A stretch of DNA of 64,000 nt from Paludifilum halophilum (lineage in GTDB: Bacteria > Bacillota > Bacilli > Thermoactinomycetales > DSM-45169): NCBI RefSeq assembly GCF_002245355.1, contig NZ_NOWF01000003.1:1-64000 (forward strand). The letters are read 5' to 3'. Numbering within the stretch: the stretch's first letter is position 1; every line of letters begins with the position of its first letter. Of the stretch, positions 27,444 to 37,151 are shown piece by piece. Both the position numbers and the translations under genes were made by a program. Below the pieces are notes generated by a model. That model did no database searches. It saw nothing but the letters and a program-made list of their open reading frames with translations, and had not been told where the DNA came from.

Positions 27444-27611
27444 ATTAACCCACCTTTGACTATTCCATCACACTTCTTTTCAAGGCATATTATTGTATAC
27501 CCTAATTTCTGGGGAAGAAACACAATCAGGATCGAATAATCATTTTATACCGATATTGTGCCTTTCTCCCCAGACAATATAACAGCATACAATGGTTTCT
27601 CCCTTCGTCCA

Positions 27612-27710
27612 AGAAAAAAGCCCATCCGCAACGGGATGAGCTATTTTTCATTGTTACGGCCGGCTGAATGGATCCCGTGAAAAATGCAACCCGCAAAAAG
27701 GGTATGAATC
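27612..27710 (-). ncRNA. Candidate small RNA of about 95-100 nt
   Basis: In a 372-base gap, a minus-strand promoter (27717-27746) is followed after about 60 bases by a terminator: stem GC-CATCC/GGATG-GC, loop GCAACG, then T6 (27612-27650). No start codon with a ribosome-binding site is seen between them. The transcript would include ACCCTTTTTGCGGGT, which could form a small upstream hairpin. The terminator may also serve murC, whose stop is 166 bases upstream. Confidence 0.4.
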
Positions 27711-27716
27711 CTTTAT

Positions 27717-27746
27717 AGTATATGCCAGGATGGGCCGCCGTTTCAA
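27717..27746 (-). promoter_or_regulatory. Vegetative-type promoter in the murC-BCCT gap
   Basis: Minus strand TTGAAA (27741-27746), 18-base spacer, TATACT (27717-27722), five of six consensus bases in the -10 box and four of six in the -35 box. No protein gene lies between it and the next terminator. Confidence 0.5.
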
Positions 27747-27815
27747 AACCGCTCACACTGTTTCCTCGGGAATGAGATGTTTATAAGGACGAATCGAGGA
27801 AATTAAAATGGTTTT

Positions 27816-29210
27816 TCAGAGACTTTTATTCACCTTTTTGCGTTTTTCCAGCGCAGACACCAAGTTGTGCGCCACTCGCCAGATATCTCCGGCTCCCATG
27901 GTTATTACCAGATCCCCCGGCTGGATGCGGTCGATCAGATAATTCTCCACATCTTCCTTGGTATCGCAAAAGTACGTATGAGGATTACAATTAGCCCGGG
28001 TCATTTCCGCCAGCCTTTCCGAAGTCACTCCCTCAATCGGTGCTTCTCCCGGCGGAGAGTAGATACTGGTAATCACCAGTTCATCCACTTCCCCGAATGA
28101 CCGGCTAAATTCCTCCATCAAAAGGTGAGTTCGGGAGTAACGCTGAGGCTGAAAAACGGCAACGATTCTTCGTTCCATCGCTTTTAGACCGTTGATGGTG
28201 GTTCGGATCTCCGTCGGGTGGTGGGCATAGTCGTCCACGACAAGAATGTCATCCACCTCGCCGATGACTTGGAACCGGCGCTTGGCCCCCTGAAACCGAT
28301 ACAATCCCCTGGCCGCCTGCTCAAAGTCGAGACCCGACTCCAGACAGACAATCAGAGTGGCCAGAGCGTTGGCTACATTGTGTCGTCCCGGAACACAGAT
28401 CGTTACCTCACCCAGGATGTCCTCTCCCCGTTGAACATCAAAATGAACCCGGTTCAACTGTTGTCGGATGTTGACGGCATTGTAATCCGCCTTCCGATCC
28501 AGGGCATAAGTAATTACCCGAGCTTCAGTCTCAGAAGCGATTTCCCGCAGGTAGGCATCATCCCACCCCAGTACAGCGACTCCATCATCCTTCACTTGGC
28601 GCAAAAACTGTCGGTAAGCTTTTTTCAGGTTGTCAAATTCTCCGTCATAATTCTCCAAGTGATCGGGTTCAATATTGGTAACAACCGCCATATGGGGATG
28701 ATATTCCAGAAACGTCCCGTCACTTTCATCCGCCTCCGCCACCACGTAATCACTCTGTCCGGCCTTGGCATTGCTTCCCAGACCGACCACTTCACCTCCG
28801 ATCACATAGGTGGGATCGACACCGCTCTCTTCCATCGTCTGGGCGATCATCGAGGACGTGGTTGTCTTTCCGTGAGCACCCGCCACAGCAATCCCCTTTT
28901 TATGGTTCAGAAGCACCGCCAACATCTGTGAGCGATGCAAGACGGGAATCCCTTCTCGTCTCGCTTCTTCCAGCTCCACATTACTCTCAGGAATGCTCGA
29001 AGAATAAACCACCCGATCGGCACCATGGACGAGAGAAGAGTCGTGACCCCGATGAATCTCGGCCCCTCTGTCGGCCAACCCCTCCGTCAGTTTGTTGGAC
29101 GCTACATCGGAGCCTGTCACTCGGTACCCCATCTCCAGCAGTACGCGGGCAATCGCACTCATCCCATACCCGCCGATTCCGATAAAATGCACATGTTCCT
29201 GTTGATTCAA
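27816..29210 (-). CDS. murC: UDP-N-acetylmuramate--L-alanine ligase MurC
   Basis: About 464 residues: N-terminal Rossmann domain (FIGIGGYGMSAIARVL), ATP-binding GAHGKTTTSSM near residue 110, EADESDGTFLEYHP and C-terminal DDYAHHPTEI. It adds the first amino acid to UDP-MurNAc in the cytoplasm. I prefer TTG 29210 as start, 9 bases after AAGGTGG; a GTG three codons earlier is too close to that site. Here it follows folC, a position not used in B. subtilis. Confidence 0.96.
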   Translation of the reverse strand: MNQQEHVHFIGIGGYGMSAIARVLLEMGYRVTGSDVASNKLTEGLADRGAEIHRGHDSSLVHGADRVVYSSSIPESNVELEEARREGIPVLHRSQMLAVLLNHKKGIAVAGAHGKTTTSSMIAQTMEESGVDPTYVIGGEVVGLGSNAKAGQSDYVVAEADESDGTFLEYHPHMAVVTNIEPDHLENYDGEFDNLKKAYRQFLRQVKDDGVAVLGWDDAYLREIASETEARVITYALDRKADYNAVNIRQQLNRVHFDVQRGEDILGEVTICVPGRHNVANALATLIVCLESGLDFEQAARGLYRFQGAKRRFQVIGEVDDILVVDDYAHHPTEIRTTINGLKAMERRIVAVFQPQRYSRTHLLMEEFSRSFGEVDELVITSIYSPPGEAPIEGVTSERLAEMTRANCNPHTYFCDTKEDVENYLIDRIQPGDLVITMGAGDIWRVAHNLVSALEKRKKVNKSL

Positions 29211-29236
29211 CCCACTCACCCACCTTCGTTTCTATT

Positions 29237-30556
29237 CTACGTACATAGGCTTTGACGAAGTTCCGAAACCAGAAACAGCGTACCCGTCACCAGGATCAGG
29301 TCGTTTTCACCCGCCCAGCGTGTCAGCGCCTCCAATCCCTCGCGAGAGGAACCATACGCCTCTACTTTGGCTTCCGGTTGAAAAAAACGAACCTGCTCCC
29401 CCAATTTTTCAGCGGGCATCGCCCGGGGATGCTCCGGCTGAGTCGCCACTACCCGGTCCGCCAGCGGCAGCAGCGGAGAGAGAATCCCTTGGACATCCTT
29501 ATCTTCCAAAACGCCGATCAACAGATGCAAGGAGTCGTATGTATAGGAAGAAAGGGCGCGGGCCAGCGCACAGGCCGCTTCAGGATTATGGGCACCGTCC
29601 AGCAAAATCTGCGGCTGCTTCGACACTCTCTCCAAGCGGCCCGGCCACTCAGTCCGTTCCATTCCCCGCAGGATATCCTCATCATCCAACACCGTCGCAT
29701 AATATTGTCTGAGCACTTCCAGTGTCATTAACGCGGCGGTTCCGTTCGTCACCTGATGAGATCCCGCCAGCGGAATCGTCACCGGTTCGATATCCCGAAA
29801 AGGACCGCTGAACCGGAAATACGCCCCTTCCTTCTCTCCGGGAAGTTCCTGTCCGTAAAAATCCCGGTCGATCCGGTAGAAACGGCTGTTGTTCTCTTCT
29901 GCTTTCTCCTTTAACACTTGCGCCGCCGCTTCCTCCCGGCAAGTGGTTAGCACCGGAACGCCCGGTTTGATAATACCCGCCTTTTCGGCGGCGATCTCGG
30001 ACAGACTTTCACCCAACAGGTTCATATGGTCGTGTCCGATACTGGTAATGACAGAAACCAGGGGGTAAACCACATTGGTGGAATCCAGGCGGCCGCCCAG
30101 GCCCGTTTCCCACACGACAAACCACGGCAGGGCTTCCCGGGCAAAATAATTGATCGCCACCAGGGTCCAGAATTCAAAAGGTGTCGGCCGTTCCATTCCC
30201 TCTTCCGCCAGCTTCTCGACAACGGCAGCCACTTGTCCCGCCCAGTGATTAAACGCCTCTTCTCCGATCGGTTCGCCATCCATTGAAATGCGTTCGCTCC
30301 AATGGTTGATATAAGGGGATGTGAACATGCCGGTGGGATAGCCGGCCTCGTTCAACACGGAAGCGATCATTGCCGCTGTCGAACCTTTCCCATTGGTTCC
30401 GGCAATATGAATATATTTCAGTCGCCTCTCGGGACGACCCATCCGTTCCAGCACCTCTTCCATACGCTCCAGACCGGGCCGGATCCCCGTCTCACATCCT
30501 TGTTCCATCCACTGAAACACGTCCTCCGACGAGGTAAAATCGATTTCCTCCGTCAT
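29237..30556 (-). CDS. folC: Folylpolyglutamate synthase/dihydrofolate synthase FolC
   Basis: About 439 residues from ATG 30556 (AAAGGGGG 8 bases upstream; eight codons further up is another ATG without a site). Motifs: P-loop IAGTNGKGSTAAMIASVL, the omega-loop TSPYINHWSERI, HDHMNLLGESLSEIAAEKAGI and DGAHNPEA. It adds glutamates to folates. Order valS-folC is as in B. subtilis. A GC hairpin (30609-30629) in the valS-folC gap lacks a T-run and is probably not a strong terminator. Confidence 0.95.
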   Translation of the reverse strand: MTEEIDFTSSEDVFQWMEQGCETGIRPGLERMEEVLERMGRPERRLKYIHIAGTNGKGSTAAMIASVLNEAGYPTGMFTSPYINHWSERISMDGEPIGEEAFNHWAGQVAAVVEKLAEEGMERPTPFEFWTLVAINYFAREALPWFVVWETGLGGRLDSTNVVYPLVSVITSIGHDHMNLLGESLSEIAAEKAGIIKPGVPVLTTCREEAAAQVLKEKAEENNSRFYRIDRDFYGQELPGEKEGAYFRFSGPFRDIEPVTIPLAGSHQVTNGTAALMTLEVLRQYYATVLDDEDILRGMERTEWPGRLERVSKQPQILLDGAHNPEAACALARALSSYTYDSLHLLIGVLEDKDVQGILSPLLPLADRVVATQPEHPRAMPAEKLGEQVRFFQPEAKVEAYGSSREGLEALTRWAGENDLILVTGTLFLVSELRQSLCT

Positions 30557-30664
30557 CTGTCTCGCCCCCTTTGGACCCATCCGTTTTTTCTTCGCAAAGA
30601 GAGCCGGGCGACCATCCGCCCGGTGATCCTCATCCTTGTTCTTGAAGAAGGTGAATCTGGATCA

Positions 30665-33334
30665 TCAACGATCCTGCCCTTGCAACTCTTTCAGCCGGTT
30701 TTTCACTTTGTCCCGTTTTTGCCGGTACTCTGCTCCCTTTTGTTTCTCCTCCTCCACAATATGAGCGGGTGCTTTAGAAACGAAACCCCGGTTGGCCAGT
30801 TTTTTCTCAACCCGTTCCACTTCCTTGTCCAACTTTTTCAATTCGTCTTGTAAACGGGTGATCGTTTGGCCGATATCGATTAAACCTTCCAGGGGAATGA
30901 AAATCTCTGCGCCTGTGACAACAGCGGTTGTGGCCTTATCCGGCCGCGCCAAATCACTTCCCGCTTGAAAGCGGTCCGCTCCGCAAAGCCGCCGAATCGC
31001 CGACTCATTGTTTCGATAGGCGGATAAAACGCTCCCGTCGGCACGGATGATCAGCTCCACCTGTTTTTTCGGGGAAATTTCCATCTCCGCCCGTATATTG
31101 CGGACGGCACGGATCGTCTCGATCAGGACCCGCATCTCCTGAACCGCTTGTGTCGCTTCAAAAGCGGGATTCTTCTGCGGCCATTGCGACACCGTGATAC
31201 TCTCCCCGTCGACGGGCAGGTGCTGCCAAATCTCTTCCGTGATATAGGGCATGAACGGATGCAGCAAACGGAGAGACTGATCCAGAACGTAAACCAGAAC
31301 GGAACGGGTCACTCGCTTGGCTTCTTCGTCTTCTCCGTACAAGGGCCGTTTGGCAAATTCAATATACCAGTCGCACAATTCATCCCAGATAAAGCGATAC
31401 AACGCCTGTCCCGCTTCGCCAAAGTCGTAGCGATTCAGGCTTTCGGTAACCGTCTCCACGGTTTCGTTCAGCCGGTGTAAAATCCAACGATCCGCTGTTG
31501 ACAAAGGCGCTTCCAAAGAGAGAGTTTCCGCCCCGGTCTCCTCCAAATGCATCAAAGCGAACCGGGAGGCATTCCAGATTTTATTTGCGAAATGGCGGGC
31601 GGCTTCCACACGCTCCCAGCGAAAACGCTGATCGTTGCCCGGAGTGTATCCGGTGGACAGCATAAACCGCATCGCATCGGCACCGTACTGATCAATCACT
31701 TCCATCGGATCGACCCCGTTGCCCAGGGATTTCGACATCTTCCGCCCCTCGGCGTCACGGACCAGACCGGTGATCAATACATCCCGGAAGGGCTTTTCGC
31801 CGGTAAACTCCAGAGCGGTGAAAATCATCCGGGCCACCCAGAAGTAAATGATATCATATCCGGTCACCAATACGTCCGTCGGATAGTATCGATCCAGATC
31901 GTTCGTTTTCTGAGGCCAACCCAGGGTAGAAAAGGGCCACAGACCCGAGCTGAACCAGGTATCCAGCACATCTTCATCCTGCTTCAGCTTCCCGCCGCCG
32001 CAACGGGGACAAGATTCAGGATCCTCTATCCGAACAATGGTCTCGCCGCAATCGGCACAATACCACGCCGGAATTCGATGACCCCACCATAACTGTCGGG
32101 AAATACACCAATCCCGCACATTTTCAATCCAATGCAGATAGATTTTTTCGAACCGCTCGGGAACAAACCGAACCCCTTCGCCGGATTTGGTATCGCGGAT
32201 CGCCTGTTTCGCCAGGGGCTTCATCGCGACAAACCACTGAGTGGAAAGGTAAGGTTCCACCACCGCCCCGGAGCGCTCGCTGTGACCGACGGAATGAACG
32301 TGCTCTTCAATCTCCGTCAACACACCGGCATCTTGGAGGTCCTTAACGATCTTCTCACGGCATTCAAAACGGTCCAACCCCCGGTAAGGGCCGGCATTCT
32401 CGTTCATCGTTCCCGTCTCATCCATCACCAGTACCTGAGGCAAGTCATGACGGCCTCCGATTTCAAAATCATTGGGATCGTGAGCCGGTGTGATTTTGAC
32501 GGCACCGCTTCCAAATTCGGGATCCACGTGCTCATCGGCAACGATGGGAATCTCCCGACCAACAACGGGTAGAACAACGGATTGACCCACCAATCCCTTG
32601 TACCGATCGTCATCGGGATGAACAGCGACACCGGTGTCCCCCAACATGGTTTCCGGTCGGGTAGTGGCTACACGGATGAAACCCGAACCGTCCTTCAAAG
32701 GATAATTCATGTGATAAAGGTGTCCCTGCACTTCCTTGTGGATCACTTCAATATCCGAAAGAGCCGTACGGGCCGCTGGATCCCAGTTGATAATATACTG
32801 TCCGCGATAAATCAGCCCTTTTTCATAAAGGGTGACGAACACTTTTCGCACGGCCCGGGATAAGCCTTCGTCCATCGTAAACCGCTCCCGGGAGTAGTCC
32901 AGCGAAAGCCCCATTTTGTACCATTGTTCGCGAATAATCTGGGCATAGTGCTCTTTCCACTCCCACACCTTTTCCAGAAACTTTTCCCGCCCCAGATCGT
33001 GGCGACTGATTCCCTCCTCTCTGAGTCGGGCCTCCACTTTGGACTGGGTGGCGATTCCAGCGTGATCCATCCCCGACATCCACAGGGTGTCATAGCCCTC
33101 CATCCGCTTCCAACGGATCAGGATATCCTGCAATGTCATATTCAAAGCGTGGCCGATGTGCAAATTTCCCGTCACATTAGGCGGTGGAATCACAATCGAA
33201 AAAGGCTCTTTCTCCTCGCTTCCCTCTTTGCCAGCCTGGAAAAATCCACCTTTAAACCAAAATTCATACCATTTTTGTTCTGCCTGTTTCGGATCATACG
33301 CCTTCGGCATGGTCGATCTCCCTTGTTCAACCAT
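30665..33334 (-). CDS. valS: Valyl-tRNA synthetase
   Basis: 889 residues with class I signatures [16 protein letters not shown] (HIGH) and [11 protein letters not shown] (KMSKS), the editing CP1 domain, a zinc-like CADCGETIV...CPRCGGGK, anticodon-binding domain, and the C-terminal coiled coil ([20 protein letters not shown]) that contacts tRNA. AAAGGAGGG lies 5 bases before ATG 33334; a second ATG nine codons in also has a site. A T-box leader controls it. Confidence 0.98.
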   Translation of the reverse strand: MVEQGRSTMPKAYDPKQAEQKWYEFWFKGGFFQAGKEGSEEKEPFSIVIPPPNVTGNLHIGHALNMTLQDILIRWKRMEGYDTLWMSGMDHAGIATQSKVEARLREEGISRHDLGREKFLEKVWEWKEHYAQIIREQWYKMGLSLDYSRERFTMDEGLSRAVRKVFVTLYEKGLIYRGQYIINWDPAARTALSDIEVIHKEVQGHLYHMNYPLKDGSGFIRVATTRPETMLGDTGVAVHPDDDRYKGLVGQSVVLPVVGREIPIVADEHVDPEFGSGAVKITPAHDPNDFEIGGRHDLPQVLVMDETGTMNENAGPYRGLDRFECREKIVKDLQDAGVLTEIEEHVHSVGHSERSGAVVEPYLSTQWFVAMKPLAKQAIRDTKSGEGVRFVPERFEKIYLHWIENVRDWCISRQLWWGHRIPAWYCADCGETIVRIEDPESCPRCGGGKLKQDEDVLDTWFSSGLWPFSTLGWPQKTNDLDRYYPTDVLVTGYDIIYFWVARMIFTALEFTGEKPFRDVLITGLVRDAEGRKMSKSLGNGVDPMEVIDQYGADAMRFMLSTGYTPGNDQRFRWERVEAARHFANKIWNASRFALMHLEETGAETLSLEAPLSTADRWILHRLNETVETVTESLNRYDFGEAGQALYRFIWDELCDWYIEFAKRPLYGEDEEAKRVTRSVLVYVLDQSLRLLHPFMPYITEEIWQHLPVDGESITVSQWPQKNPAFEATQAVQEMRVLIETIRAVRNIRAEMEISPKKQVELIIRADGSVLSAYRNNESAIRRLCGADRFQAGSDLARPDKATTAVVTGAEIFIPLEGLIDIGQTITRLQDELKKLDKEVERVEKKLANRGFVSKAPAHIVEEEKQKGAEYRQKRDKVKNRLKELQGQDR

Positions 33335-33355
33335 TTGCGCCCTCCTTTAAAAAGA

Positions 33356-33612
33356 ATAAAAAAAACTCCCTCGTCTCAAAGGACGGACAGGAGTTCCGCG
33401 GTACCACCTTTTATTCATCGGAATAACATTCGATGCTCTCATTCCCGTTAACGTGTGGGACCGGACCGCCCTACTCACCCTTTCAGGCGGACAGCTCCGG
33501 GGTGACGTTCGAACGGTTTCACCTGGAAGCCTTCCAGCCAAGGGCTTCCTCTCTTTAAAGGCTGACGCCGCCTACTTTCCCCTTCATCGCTTTTTTCGAA
33601 CATATCCATTGT
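33356..33612 (-). promoter_or_regulatory. T-box riboswitch of valS
   Basis: The minus strand holds the T-box core AAAGGTGGTACCGCGG (33395-33410 region), followed by a terminator helix (AACTCC...GGAGTT plus eight T, about 33358-33395). Upstream are the Stem I features AGAGAGGAAGCC and a specifier-loop candidate GUC followed by A (valine codon) near 33505. Uncharged tRNA-Val pairing with the T-box would form the antiterminator and allow valS transcription. Confidence 0.95.
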
Positions 33613-33618
33613 TGTTTT

Positions 33619-33647
33619 ATTTTATAACGCCAAAGCTGCCGAGTCAA
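33619..33647 (-). promoter_or_regulatory. Vegetative promoter of the valS T-box transcript
   Basis: Minus strand TTGACT (33642-33647), 17-base spacer, TAAAAT (33619-33624). Both boxes match consensus at five of six. Confidence 0.85.
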
Positions 33648-33668
33648 ACCGGCACCTGTCCAATCACT

Positions 33669-33702
33669 AAAAAGCGGAGGAACCTCTTTTTCGTTCCCCC
33701 GC
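33669..33702 (-). terminator. Terminator after the 53-residue membrane gene
   Basis: Minus strand GCGGGGGAAC and GGTTCCTCCGC pair around an A-rich loop, followed by five T. It isolates the small gene from the valS promoter 25 bases further on. Confidence 0.85.
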
Positions 33703-33719
33703 CGATGAAAAGAAAAAAA

Positions 33720-33881
33720 TTACCGTACCATTCCAAAGGCTTGTTGAACACTTTCCCACATCAGTTGCGGATTTGCCAAAAAGGCCAATAACAACACGGT
33801 ACACAACAGCATCACGCTGAGAATGAGGATGATCAATAAGCCGCGGTACATACTCCTCATCGTCGATTTGACGACGCTCAC
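33720..33881 (-). CDS. Small single-pass membrane protein, 53 aa, unknown
   Basis: The gene starts at GTG 33881, 6 bases after AAGGGGGG, and ends at TAA 33720. Product: a short basic N-terminus (MSVVKSTMRSMYRG), one long hydrophobic helix (LLIILILSVMLLCTVLLLAF) and a short tail ending FGMVR. A terminator follows within 20 bases. In B. subtilis a small gene (ysxD) occupies the valS-ysxE gap, but I cannot show relation. Small basic membrane proteins of this shape are common in Bacillales; I do not recognise the family. Confidence 0.6.
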   Translation of the reverse strand: MSVVKSTMRSMYRGLLIILILSVMLLCTVLLLAFLANPQLMWESVQQAFGMVR

Positions 33882-34122
33882 GCGAAGCCCCCCTTATCCT
33901 GCAGTCTCTTGTACTATTTTGCTCTTTTCCCTTCAGCTTGTCCACCTTTTTTCGTTTTCCTCCTCCGCTCTTCGCAATAACCCGTCAAAAGAACCGGACA
34001 AAGGTTCCTCTCACAGGGGAAAAACAAACTTCCGGCAAAGGATCGTATTTTTCCCCCGTGCATATCATTTGGTTAAGGGAAAAATCAACAACCGGTAGAA
34101 CGTATCGAAGAAGGTGAAAGCG

Positions 34123-34218
34123 ATGGACCTGTTTCAAGCTCTTTTTCTGTCCTCCACCCTTTTTCTGTCGTTGAAGGGCCTGAAAAATTGGTTACAACAG
34201 CACCATGTCCGTAAATAA
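34123..34218 (+). CDS. Possible 31-residue amphipathic peptide
   Basis: ATG 34123 lies 7 bases after GAAGGTG. The peptide has a hydrophobic N-terminal half (MDLFQALFLSSTLFLSLKG) and a basic C-terminus (LKNWLQQHHVRK). It is the only plus-strand candidate in the region and its stop codon overlaps the T-run of the minus-strand ysxE terminator. No clear promoter was found. The rest of 33882-34122 shows nothing I can name. Confidence 0.35.
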   Translation: MDLFQALFLSSTLFLSLKGLKNWLQQHHVRK

Positions 34219-34241
34219 AAAAACACCGGTGATACCGGTGC
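34217..34241 (-). terminator. Terminator after ysxE
   Basis: Minus strand CACCGGT-ATC-ACCGGTG followed by seven T. It lies 94 bases past the ysxE stop and ends the spoVID-ysxE unit. Confidence 0.85.
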
Positions 34242-34334
34242 AGAATGGTGACAAAGGGCATTTGTCCCTGATGAATCATTTTTCAGGAGAATCAATCGAT
34301 CGCCGCCGATATCGGTGCTTTTGTTTCCCGCTCT

Positions 34335-35462
34335 TTACCTCGATGCGGAATCGACACCACGGACGCCGGCAGGCTCCAGAGACTTTCCATTTTTGTCGGG
34401 CGGCAACTTTTTTTGCCACAGACGCAATACCCAATCCTGAAACAGATGAAGACGATCCATCTCCTCTTCCAACCGACGCAGAAAAGCCGCTTCTTCCCCC
34501 TGATGACCTTCATAGTATCGGCGGATAAGGTGGAAAGGACGTTCCGGATAAGCCAGATAAAGGGCCAATAATCTTTTTTCTTTCCCCGTCAGAGGCCACT
34601 CCGATTCATACTCTTTTAATAAAGCGGCCGGATCAACCACTTCCTCTTCTTCCAATGAAAGAAACCGGCGCATAAACGAAGCGATGTCCAGAACCGGACT
34701 GTCCAGAACAGCGTGATCAAAGTCGATCCATTTCCAGCCGTCCTCACCAACCAAGAGATTCCGGGGATCCAAGCGTCCGTGTACCAGTGTGTAACGGGGA
34801 GGGCGCCCCTGCTCTCGATTTACAAATTTGTCCATCCCCTGAATCGCGAATGAGAAAGCCTTATCAATAAAAGACACATGGCCCTTCAAGGCCCGATCGA
34901 AAGGGGACGGGAATTCCCGATTCAAAGCGACCTCCCGGTATTGAAACACGTCCTTCTGGTGCTCTTTCCATCGGTCAATCAACGTTGTGTCCACCTGTCG
35001 GCGAAATTCCGAACTATCCTCCGTTGCGGTGTGACAGAGACGATGAAGGCGGGCCAACTGGCGGATCAGTTCGTCGATCGCCACCTTCCCATTCCAACCG
35101 GCTTTTCCATACCAGGGAAGCGCATACCACACTCCATCCCCCTGTTGGACATAAGCTTTTCCGGATTGGGTCTTTACCCAGGGAAGCAAGTGTTCATATC
35201 CTGCATCCAACAACCGACGGGTCACCTGTTCCAAAAAAGCGAGTTTCTCGGGGGAAGCGACTGATTTTTTCAAAGCGTAGACTTGGTTACGGTCAACGAC
35301 GCGCAACGCACCGCGGACATAGCGAACTTGACGAGGAGACCAGCCGTACTGTTCAAATACCTGGGCCAGGACGGGACCATCTCGGTTCGGGTCCAGTTTC
35401 AACGGGCTTCTCCCCTTTCTCAATTCCCCGGCTACTCTCCCTTCTTTCGGGGCATTATTCAT
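34335..35462 (-). CDS. ysxE: CotS-family spore coat kinase-like protein YsxE
   Basis: 375 residues of the CotS/aminoglycoside-phosphotransferase fold. Conserved elements are the catalytic-loop equivalent VHGRLDPRNLLVG and the metal-binding KWIDFDHAVLD. A lysine-bearing VYALKKSVA strand lies near residue 65. In B. subtilis ysxE follows spoVID and encodes a coat-associated protein. Start overlaps the spoVID stop by 8 bases, so the two are coupled. Whether it phosphorylates anything is unknown. Confidence 0.9.
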   Translation of the reverse strand: MNNAPKEGRVAGELRKGRSPLKLDPNRDGPVLAQVFEQYGWSPRQVRYVRGALRVVDRNQVYALKKSVASPEKLAFLEQVTRRLLDAGYEHLLPWVKTQSGKAYVQQGDGVWYALPWYGKAGWNGKVAIDELIRQLARLHRLCHTATEDSSEFRRQVDTTLIDRWKEHQKDVFQYREVALNREFPSPFDRALKGHVSFIDKAFSFAIQGMDKFVNREQGRPPRYTLVHGRLDPRNLLVGEDGWKWIDFDHAVLDSPVLDIASFMRRFLSLEEEEVVDPAALLKEYESEWPLTGKEKRLLALYLAYPERPFHLIRRYYEGHQGEEAAFLRRLEEEMDRLHLFQDWVLRLWQKKLPPDKNGKSLEPAGVRGVDSASR

Positions 35463-36807
35463 TGGCCGCAGGGAGATAGACGATTTGCCCCTCCTCCAGG
35501 GCGGCGGATTCCAACCGGTTCATCTGCATGATTTTACTGGCGGCCACATTGTAACGATCGGCGATGGTGTCGAGGGAATCTTCCTTGTGGACAATCACCA
35601 TTCTCATTTTGACGAATTCATCTTTATCATCTTTTAACATCCATCGGGCCCATTCCAGACCTGTTCCCGAACCCGACTCTTGCTCCTCTTCTTCAGTTTC
35701 TTTCGCCTCTTCCATATCTTGCTCACTTCCGCTCGGTGCCGACTCCTCTTTGTCATCATCACGGTCACCGGCGGTTTCCTCTGGTTTCAAGTCCTCGGCC
35801 CCGAACTCTCTTTTCTCATCTTCACCGAAGTCCTGAGAACCAAACTCGTTGGAGTCGGGTGGACGGAGAAATTGATCGGATAAGTTCAGGTTTTCCCGGT
35901 CTCGACCGATCCGGGGATGAAGGCCCAGCTTCACTGTGTCCGAAGGAGAAGGGACCTTTGGTTCTTCCGCCCGATCGTGATCTTCCTCTGCACCATCTTC
36001 ATCGTTGTCTTCCTCTGTATCCTCCTCACGGGGTGAGGCACCTTCATCAGCAATGGGCTCCTTTTTCGCCTGCTCTTCCACTCTTTTCTCTGTCTCTTTC
36101 ACCGCTTGCGTCTCTTCCGAAAGTTCTTCCTCCTCCTCTTCCGGTTCGTTAATCGGATATTCTTGCGTATCTGCAAGTCCTTCCTCGTTGTCATCATTTT
36201 CCGGGTCATAACGGGCCACATGAATATATTCGTATTCGTTTTCTTCCGGTTCAAGAATGCCTTCAGCGGAACCTTCCTCTGCTTGTTTTTCTTCCTCTCT
36301 TTGGCTCACTTCGGGTACACTGAAGGTCGGGGACTTTCTTCGATCAATCACTTCGTAGGACGGGTCCGACTCTTCTGGTTGCTTCTCCTGCAGTAAACCA
36401 TCAATGGTTAAAACCGCTTCAATCTGTAGTTCAAAGGGTGACAACACTTTATAATCGAAGGATTCGATCTCTGAAGCGATGTGCTCCATATCCGCCCGAT
36501 CCGCCGGTAGTGTGATCTCCACGGGGATCACATAAGCGATTTCTTCCTGTTTCTCCTCCGGTTGAAACCCTCCTTTCCCTGTCTCCTCTTTTTTCTCCGC
36601 AGACTTGAAATCGGAATCTTCTTCAGCAAGATAGGTTCCGTTCAACCTCAGATAACCCTGGATTTTCAAGTGTGTTTTCTGATCTTCGATTTCCACATCC
36701 GGATATAGATCCAATTCCAGGAGGGTGCCGATCCCCGATTGTTGGGGATGGAGCCGGACCTTTTCCAAGATGTCGAACCGAAGTTGGTTGTAGTTGCTCT
36801 CCGTCAA
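35455..36807 (-). CDS. spoVID: SpoVID, spore coat encasement protein with C-terminal LysM
   Basis: 450 residues: an N-terminal beta-rich domain (about 1-140, RFDILEKVRLHPQQSG and GYLRLNGTYLAEE), a long Glu/Asp-rich, low-complexity middle (about 150-400), and a C-terminal LysM of about 48 residues (VIVHKEDSLDTIADRYNV, MNRLESAALEEGQIVYLPA). SpoVID at the forespore surface recruits coat proteins through SpoIVA and SafA. Start is TTG behind GAGGGGGG. Synteny hemL-spoVID-ysxE is as in B. subtilis. Confidence 0.93.
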   Translation of the reverse strand: MTESNYNQLRFDILEKVRLHPQQSGIGTLLELDLYPDVEIEDQKTHLKIQGYLRLNGTYLAEEDSDFKSAEKKEETGKGGFQPEEKQEEIAYVIPVEITLPADRADMEHIASEIESFDYKVLSPFELQIEAVLTIDGLLQEKQPEESDPSYEVIDRRKSPTFSVPEVSQREEEKQAEEGSAEGILEPEENEYEYIHVARYDPENDDNEEGLADTQEYPINEPEEEEEELSEETQAVKETEKRVEEQAKKEPIADEGASPREEDTEEDNDEDGAEEDHDRAEEPKVPSPSDTVKLGLHPRIGRDRENLNLSDQFLRPPDSNEFGSQDFGEDEKREFGAEDLKPEETAGDRDDDKEESAPSGSEQDMEEAKETEEEEQESGSGTGLEWARWMLKDDKDEFVKMRMVIVHKEDSLDTIADRYNVAASKIMQMNRLESAALEEGQIVYLPAANE

Positions 36808-37037
36808 AACAATCCCCCCTCAAAACAAGATTAGCGAAAGAACCCGAAAATCTCTCCCGCTGAACGGACGATCCACCAGAAGAAGAAAACTTCGCACCTC
36901 TGCAAAATGCCGGAATTTCGTGTTTTCCGGGTACGGATGCCGCCGAAACAGCGAAAGTTTTGGGTTTACAGCTGTACGCGATGACTGACAAGGGGGAGCT
37001 CCCCGTGTCAACATAGGGTCAACAGTCTGGTACTGTA

Positions 37038-37065
37038 AATATATGCGGGGAATGGACGGATATAA
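37038..37065 (-). promoter_or_regulatory. Possible sigmaE promoter of spoVID-ysxE
   Basis: Minus strand TTATATC (37059-37065), 13-base spacer, CATATATT (37038-37045), which matches CATACAAT at six of eight. It lies just past the hemL terminator and 230 bases before spoVID. spoVID is sigmaE-dependent in B. subtilis. The remaining gap sequence (36808-37037) shows only a GGGGAGCTCCCC palindrome. Confidence 0.3.
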
Positions 37066-37103
37066 CCCCTGTCCGTCAAGGCCCCGTCCGCCCCCTGGCA
37101 TGT

Positions 37104-37139
37104 AAAAAAAGCCGATTCCCGACCTTATCGGGAATCGGC
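37104..37139 (-). terminator. Terminator after hemL (end of heme operon)
   Basis: Perfect 12-bp stem GCCGATTCCCGA/TCGGGAATCGGC, 5-base loop, then seven T on the minus strand. Confidence 0.95.
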
Positions 37140-37151
37140 GGTCACTCAGGA

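Noticed and set aside
30609-30629. GC hairpin between valS and folC as a terminator
   Set aside because: Stem is good (CCGGGCG/CGCCCGG) but it is followed by CTCTCTTTG rather than a T-run, so valS-folC read-through is more likely.
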